Assembly (NCBI GenBank): GCA_021784255.1
Contig: JAJXSZ010000105.1
Span: 1 to 9,248, forward strand
Direction: 5' to 3'
DNA: 9,248 nt
DNA from: Pseudomonadota bacterium
Lineage (GTDB): Bacteria > Pseudomonadota > Alphaproteobacteria > Acetobacterales > Acetobacteraceae
Shown in pieces: positions 5,298 through 9,248 of this stretch. Position 1 is the first letter of the stretch; every line of letters starts with the position of its first letter. The notes under the pieces are model-generated. The model was not told the origin of the DNA, made no database searches, and saw only the letters and a list, made by a program, of their open reading frames with translations. The position numbers were made by a program, and so were the translations under genes.

Positions 5298-7898
5298 GAT
5301 CCGGCCGGGCACGTAGATCCGCTTGACCAGGCGCTTGCCGGCGATGGTGCGCGCGACGTTGACCTCCGCCTCGGCCGCGGCGAGCACCTCGGCCTCCGCC
5401 GCGTCCGGCGCGACGGCGATGGTGCCGCGCAGCTTGCCGCCGACCTGCACCGCGATGGTGATCCTCTCCGGCGCGGCCAGCGCCGGGTCGTGCTCCGGCC
5501 ACGGCATCTGCGCCACCAGCGTCCCGCTCGCGGGCGCGCGGCGCTCGTGCAGCGCCTCGGCCAGGTGCGGCATCATCGGCGCGATCAGGCGGATCAGCAC
5601 ATCGGCCGCCTCGGCGCGGGCAAAGTCCAGGCCCTCGCTCTCCGGCCCCGCCGCCGCGGCGGGGGCGTCGGCCAGCGCGTTGGCCAGCTCGTGGATGCGC
5701 GCGACGGCGACGTTGAAGCCGAACGCCTCGATCGCCGACGTCACCGCCTCGATCGTCGCGTGCGTGGCGCGGCGCAGCGCGCGCGCCGCCGGCCCGAGGC
5801 TTGCCGGCACCGCGCCCGGCGGCGCAATGGTCTCGAGCGTGCGCCACAGCCGCTGGATGAAGCGCGCGGCGCCGGCGACGCCGGCCTCGGTCCATTCCAT
5901 GTCGCGCTCGGGCGGGTTGTCGGCGAGCACGAACCAGCGCGCCGTGTCGGCGCCGTAGCGATCAATGATCGCGTCGGGTGCCACGGTGTTGCGCTTGGAC
6001 TTGCTCATCTTCTCGATGCGCCCGATCTGCGCGCGCGCCCCGGTCGCGACGACGGTCGCGCCGCCGTCGGCCTCGAGGCGCACCTCGTCCGGCGCGAGCC
6101 AGCCGCCATCGGGCGCGCGGTAGCTCGCGTGCGTGACCATGCCCTGGGTGAACAGGCCGGCGAACGGCTCCTTCGCCGCGAGCAGGCCGAGATCGGCCAT
6201 CGCGCGGGTGAAGAAGCGCGCATAGAGGAGATGCAGGATCGCATGCTCGATGCCGCCGACATACTGATCGACCGGCAGCCAGTGGTCGGCGGCCGCGCGA
6301 TCGAGCGGGCCGGCCGCGCCGGGCGAGCAGAAGCGCGCGAAATACCAGGAGGAATCGACGAAGGTGTCGCAGGTGTCGGTCTCGCGCAGCGCCGGCCTGG
6401 CGCAGCGCGGGCAGGCGACGTGCTTCCAGGTCGGGTGCGAGTCGAGCGGGTTGCCGCGCACCTTGAAGTCGAGGTCGTCGGGCAGCAGCACCGGCAGATC
6501 CTGCTCCGGCACCGCAACGATGCCGCAGGCGTCGCAATGGATCATCGGGATCGGGCAGCCCCAGGGCCGCTGGCGGGAGATGCCCCAGTCGCGCAGGCGC
6601 CAGGTGGTCCGCCCGGTGCCGCTGCCGCGCTTTTCCAGCTCGGCGATGGCCGCGCGCTTCGCCTCGTCGGGGGCCGCGAGCCCGTCGAGGAAGCCCGAGT
6701 TGATGATGCGGCCGGGCCCGTCCCAGGCTTCGGTGCCGATGGCGAAACCGGCCGCGTCGCGGCCCTCGGGCAGCACCACCGGCGTCACCGGCAGGCGATA
6801 CTTGCGCGCGAAGTCGAGGTCGCGCTGGTCGTGGCCGGGGCAGCCGAAGATCGCGCCGGTGCCGTATTCCATCAGCACGAAATTGGCGATCCACACCGGA
6901 TAGGGCTGGCCGGTGAAGGGGTGGCGGACGAACAGCCCGGTGTCCCTGCCGCGCTTCTCCGCGGTCTCGATCGCCACTTCCGACGTGCCGCCGGCCCGGC
7001 ACTGCGCGACGAAGGCGGCGACGGCCGGGTCCTGGGCGGCCAGCGCCGCGGCGATCGGGTGCTCGGGCGCGATGGCGAGGAAGCTCATGCCGAACAGCGT
7101 GTCGGGGCGGGTGGTGAAGACGGTGACGCTCGCCTGGCCGGCGAACGGCGTTGCGAGGTCGAAACGCACCTCGGCGCCGTCGCTGCGCCCGATCCAGTTC
7201 GCCTGCATCACGCGCACGCGCTCGGGCCAGCGCGGCATCGCCGCCAGCGCGTCGAGCAGTTCCGGCGCGTACTGGGTGATGCGCAGGCACCACTGCCAGA
7301 GCCGGCGCTTCTCCACCTCGGCCCCGGAACGCCAGCCGCGCCCGTCGATCACCTGCTCGTTGGCGAGCACCGTCTCATCGACCGGGTCCCAGTTCACCAG
7401 CGAGGACTGGCGGTCGAGCAGGCCGGCGCGGTGGAAGGCGAGCAGCAGGCGCTGCTGCTGGCCGTAATAGGCGGGATCGCAGGTGGCGAATTCGCGCGAC
7501 CAGTCGAGCGAGAGGCCCATGCGCTGCATCCCCGCCTTCATCGCGGCGATGTTGGCGTAGGTCCAGTCGCGGGGACTGACGCCGCGCTCGCGCGCCGCGT
7601 TGTCCGCCGGCAGGCCGAACGCGTCCCAGCCCATCGGGTGCATCACGTCGCAGCCCTGGGCGCGGCGGAAGCGCGCCACCAGGTCGCCCTGGGTGTAGTT
7701 CCTCACATGCCCCATGTGGATCTGGCCGGAGGGGTAGGGAAACATTTCGAGGACGTAGTATTTCCGCCGGCCCGAGCGCGGCGTGTCCTCGGCGTGAAAG
7801 AGGTTGCGCTCGGCCCAGGCCGCCTGCCAGCGCGGCTCGTGGGCACGAAAATCGTAGCGCGCGGCCGGTTCGGTCGCGGCGGTGCTCGGGCTGTCCAT
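5274..7898 (-). CDS. leuS: leucyl-tRNA synthetase
   Basis: A class I aminoacyl-tRNA synthetase of 874 residues that charges tRNA-Leu with leucine in the cytoplasm; the size is normal. The catalytic signature HMGH is at residues 61-64 in FPYPSGQIHMGHVRNY, and KMSKS at 630-634. The CP1 editing domain carries the threonine-rich TTRPDT (262-267) and GHDQRD (355-360) with the conserved editing aspartate Asp357. Between DWGISRQRPWGCPIP (437-451) and the second half of the catalytic core is a zinc-ribbon-like insert with CDAC (455-458) and CPRC (496-499). The anticodon-binding helical domain includes FNVAVARIHELANAL, and the end IYVPGRIVNLIAAP is the usual LeuRS C-terminus. It starts 74 bases after the DUF3576 gene. 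The ribosome binding site is poor and a small hairpin abuts the ATG. Its 3' end lies inside a tandem repeat array. Confidence 0.98.
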   Translation of the reverse strand: MDSPSTAATEPAARYDFRAHEPRWQAAWAERNLFHAEDTPRSGRRKYYVLEMFPYPSGQIHMGHVRNYTQGDLVARFRRAQGCDVMHPMGWDAFGLPADNAARERGVSPRDWTYANIAAMKAGMQRMGLSLDWSREFATCDPAYYGQQQRLLLAFHRAGLLDRQSSLVNWDPVDETVLANEQVIDGRGWRSGAEVEKRRLWQWCLRITQYAPELLDALAAMPRWPERVRVMQANWIGRSDGAEVRFDLATPFAGQASVTVFTTRPDTLFGMSFLAIAPEHPIAAALAAQDPAVAAFVAQCRAGGTSEVAIETAEKRGRDTGLFVRHPFTGQPYPVWIANFVLMEYGTGAIFGCPGHDQRDLDFARKYRLPVTPVVLPEGRDAAGFAIGTEAWDGPGRIINSGFLDGLAAPDEAKRAAIAELEKRGSGTGRTTWRLRDWGISRQRPWGCPIPMIHCDACGIVAVPEQDLPVLLPDDLDFKVRGNPLDSHPTWKHVACPRCARPALRETDTCDTFVDSSWYFARFCSPGAAGPLDRAAADHWLPVDQYVGGIEHAILHLLYARFFTRAMADLGLLAAKEPFAGLFTQGMVTHASYRAPDGGWLAPDEVRLEADGGATVVATGARAQIGRIEKMSKSKRNTVAPDAIIDRYGADTARWFVLADNPPERDMEWTEAGVAGAARFIQRLWRTLETIAPPGAVPASLGPAARALRRATHATIEAVTSAIEAFGFNVAVARIHELANALADAPAAAAGPESEGLDFARAEAADVLIRLIAPMMPHLAEALHERRAPASGTLVAQMPWPEHDPALAAPERITIAVQVGGKLRGTIAVAPDAAEAEVLAAAEAEVNVARTIAGKRLVKRIYVPGRIVNLIAAP

Positions 7899-7920
7899 GC
7901 CGGGTTTCTAGAACCCGGGC
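7899..7920 (-). promoter_or_regulatory. inverted repeat abutting the leuS start codon
   Basis: Minus-strand CCGGGTT (7918-7912) pairs with AACCCGG (7906-7900) across a five-base CTAGA loop, one base before the leuS ATG. The centre TTCTAGAA is also an eight-base palindrome. The arm occupies the position where a Shine-Dalgarno would be, and no good one is seen. It could be an RNA hairpin limiting initiation or a DNA operator. The function is inferred; the symmetry is seen directly. Confidence 0.45.
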
Positions 7921-7972
7921 GGGCGCGCGTCCACGCCGCCGCGCGGGCGCGCGACGGCAAAAAGGCGTGCGA

Positions 7973-8497
7973 TCAGCCCGGCCCCTGCGACAGGACCCGC
8001 AGCTGGCGGGCACGGTCCAGCACCCGGTTCTCGAGCGCGGTCTGCACCGCGGGGTCCACCTGCGCGTCCATCCACTGGCCGTTCTGCAGCACCTGGCGAT
8101 AGAGCACCACGCGCAGCCCCTCGGTGCGCAACTGCTGGCCGAGGATATAGGCGGTCGCCTTGAACCGCTCGTTGGGCGAGCCCGGCGGCTGGTACCAGTC
8201 GGTGATGATCACGCCACCGAACGGATCGGCCGAGGCCAGCGGCATGAAGGACAGCGTGTCGAGCGCGCCGCGCCAGAGATAGGCGTTGACGCCGATCGCG
8301 CCGCCACGGTTGGCGGCAGCGCCGCCGCCGCCGGTGGTGAAGCTGAGGCCGTTGGGACCGAAGATGCTGCCATTGCCCGCGCCGGGGCCTCGGTAGCGCG
8401 AGTCGTTGTAGGCGGTGTCGGGCAGGATCTTGCCGCCGCACGCGGACAACGCCAGCGGCAGCAGCAGGGCGAGAGCGGTCGGCAGGCGTGAGGGCAT
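7973..8497 (-). CDS. DUF3576 domain lipoprotein
   Basis: A 174-residue predicted lipoprotein of the alphaproteobacterial DUF3576 family, whose molecular function is unknown. MPSRLPTALALLLPLALSACGG is a lipoprotein signal with lipobox LSAC and modified Cys20. The mature part has a glycine-rich region, then the family core IGVNAYLWRGALDTLSFMPLASADPFGGVIITDWY, ERFKATAYILGQQLRTEGLRVVLYRQ, and a C-terminal helix ending RARQLRVLSQGPG. I prefer the ATG at 8497 because GGGA lies seven bases upstream; a second in-frame ATG at 8503 is possible and adds two residues. Upstream of it is the porin terminator, so this gene probably opens the transcription unit with leuS. Its position just before leuS is typical of the family. 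It probably acts at the cell envelope, which fits lptE further down. Confidence 0.88.
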   Translation of the reverse strand: MPSRLPTALALLLPLALSACGGKILPDTAYNDSRYRGPGAGNGSIFGPNGLSFTTGGGGAAANRGGAIGVNAYLWRGALDTLSFMPLASADPFGGVIITDWYQPPGSPNERFKATAYILGQQLRTEGLRVVLYRQVLQNGQWMDAQVDPAVQTALENRVLDRARQLRVLSQGPG

Positions 8498-8520
8498 GGA
8501 CATTTCCCGGGAACGGCTCG

Positions 8521-8531
8521 CGGGTTCTAGA
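8521..8531. repeat. CGGGTTCTAGA motif shared with the leuS leader
   Basis: The 11-base string CGGGTTCTAGA is on the plus strand here, 24-34 bases before the DUF3576 start, and on the minus strand at 7917-7907 just before leuS. CTAG is generally uncommon in bacterial DNA, so two copies in the two leaders of the same transcription unit, in opposite orientation, are notable. Minus-strand TCTAGA could also serve as a -10-like element for DUF3576, but no convincing -35 is visible at the right distance. Confidence 0.35.
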
Positions 8532-8578
8532 GCAGAGCGGCAGCGATTTCCAGGCATCACGACCAGACTTCGCCACGC

Positions 8579-8612
8579 AAAAGAAAGGGGCGGCAGGTTG
8601 CCCTGCCGCCCC
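8579..8612 (-). terminator. intrinsic terminator of the porin gene
   Basis: On the minus strand GGGGCGGCAGG (8612-8602) pairs perfectly with CCTGCCGCCCC (8597-8587) around a GCAA tetraloop, which is of the very stable GNRA class. TTTCTTTT follows (8586-8579). The hairpin begins 27 bases after the porin stop codon. It should isolate the highly expressed porin from the DUF3576-leuS unit downstream. Confidence 0.92.
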
Positions 8613-8638
8613 GATCCTTGTCCGTCGTCAGACTGGGA

Positions 8639-9248
8639 TTACCAGTTGAAGACGTTGCCGACCAGGAAGCCAGCGGCGTGGGTGTTCGGCGATCCGCCGT
8701 TGCCGATCCCCGAGCCGATCTGGTGGCGCTGCATGTAGTCGAACTCGACGAAGGCGCTCACGCCCGGCGCCCAGCCATAGGTGCCACCCACGGCCGCGCC
8801 TTCTTCACGCGCCGTGTAACCGGTGTGCGCACCGTCCGACGTCTGCGCGAGCATGTGCGCGCCGACGAGGTACGGCCCGAACGCATAGGACGCGCCGACG
8901 ATCGCGGCCGTCAGATGCTTGCCGCCCTGCTCGAGCGGCATCAGCTCGCTGTTGGCGATATTCGCGTTGCCGTGCAGGATGCTGCCGCCCACGGCGAAGC
9001 CGCCCATCGCCGCCGTCAGGCCGGCACCGACTTCCGCCGGGTTCGAGGCCCGCGCGGCGTAGGAGTTCACGTGACCCGCGGCACGGCCATAGATCTCGGC
9101 CGTGACAGCCATCGGGCCGAGATTGCCGGTGTAACGACCCGCGGCATCGACCTCGTTGCGGGGCGCCTGGCCGAGGAACGCGCCGGACGTGAAGGCCCGG
9201 TCACCCGCTTCGCCGTTGCCGGTGTAGTTCGGCGCGTAGCTGACGGCG
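8639..9248 (-). CDS. outer-membrane porin, C-terminal part (runs off the right edge)
   Basis: The last 202 residues of a trimeric gram-negative porin of the Porin_4-like type, a beta-barrel that lets small hydrophilic solutes cross the outer membrane. The reading frame is open to the window edge. The first visible residues, AVSYAPNYTGNGEGDRAF, resemble a strand of the barrel. Alternating hydrophobic and polar strands follow, for example MAVTAEIYGRA, VGASYAFGPYLVGAHML, GAAVGGTYGWAPGVSAFVEFDYMQR and HAAGFLVGNVFNW. The final residue is an aromatic tryptophan, as the BAM insertion signal requires; porins usually end in Phe or Trp. The internal ATG at 9112 is not the start. The GC-rich code here uses mostly C- or G-ending codons, in line with a highly expressed gene. 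A strong terminator lies immediately downstream. Substrate preference cannot be told. Confidence 0.85.
   Translation of the reverse strand, partial: AVSYAPNYTGNGEAGDRAFTSGAFLGQAPRNEVDAAGRYTGNLGPMAVTAEIYGRAAGHVNSYAARASNPAEVGAGLTAAMGGFAVGGSILHGNANIANSELMPLEQGGKHLTAAIVGASYAFGPYLVGAHMLAQTSDGAHTGYTAREEGAAVGGTYGWAPGVSAFVEFDYMQRHQIGSGIGNGGSPNTHAAGFLVGNVFNW

Noticed and set aside
7921..7972. Possible terminator between DUF3576 and leuS (minus-strand CCTTTTTG)
   Set aside because: The T run is not preceded by a stem-loop; the GCC blocks around it are direct, not inverted, so I see no intrinsic terminator.
5490..8102. Plus-strand open frame of 870 codons opposite leuS
   Set aside because: Exact shadow of leuS, whose HMGH, KMSKS and editing motifs are certain; the plus-strand product resembles nothing.

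Overview
The window is very GC-rich and every gene I can support is on the minus strand. The gene set suggests an alphaproteobacterium, most likely of the Acetobacteraceae (Rhodospirillales). The pointers are a DUF3576 lipoprotein next to leuS, the leuS-lptE-holA order, a short alphaproteobacterial-type porin, and a large beta-helix protein with a Hint_2 domain, a type common in acetic acid bacteria and relatives. The family placement comes from recognising these proteins, not from a database search.

Layout, read in the direction of transcription (right to left): the C-terminal part of an outer-membrane porin (9248-8639) ends at a strong intrinsic terminator (8612-8579). A new unit then begins with a DUF3576 lipoprotein (8497-7973) and leucyl-tRNA synthetase leuS (7898-5274). 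A phased repeat array built on GATC spans the leuS stop codon and the gap behind it (5297-5172). Next comes a 1019-residue beta-helix/Hint protein (5111-2052). It is followed by lptE (2055-1543), holA (1502-477), a YbjQ/UPF0145 protein (480-160) and the start of a small membrane protein (163-1, running off the left edge). Three of these junctions are 4-base stop/start overlaps (GTGA, ATGA, GTGA), and only 40 bases separate lptE from holA, so the left half looks like one tightly coupled operon.

Functionally the block is mostly housekeeping: translation (leuS), delivery of lipopolysaccharide to the outer membrane (lptE), the replicative clamp loader (holA), and small conserved proteins of unclear role. 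The unusual element is the Hint protein. It sits between leuS and lptE, which in other alphaproteobacteria I would expect to be adjacent, and its stop codon overlaps the lptE start. It has a long N-terminal beta-helix of repeated 'N-x-G-[TR]-[ILV]' rungs, a Hint autoprocessing domain starting at Cys780 with an SPDH block-B-like motif, and a five-residue tandem repeat (EQDPG type) in the linker behind it. The two tandem repeat arrays, one at each end of this gene, are the most notable local DNA structures. I see no RNA genes, insertion sequences, CRISPR arrays, phage genes or defence genes. No stretch longer than 300 bases lacks a gene.
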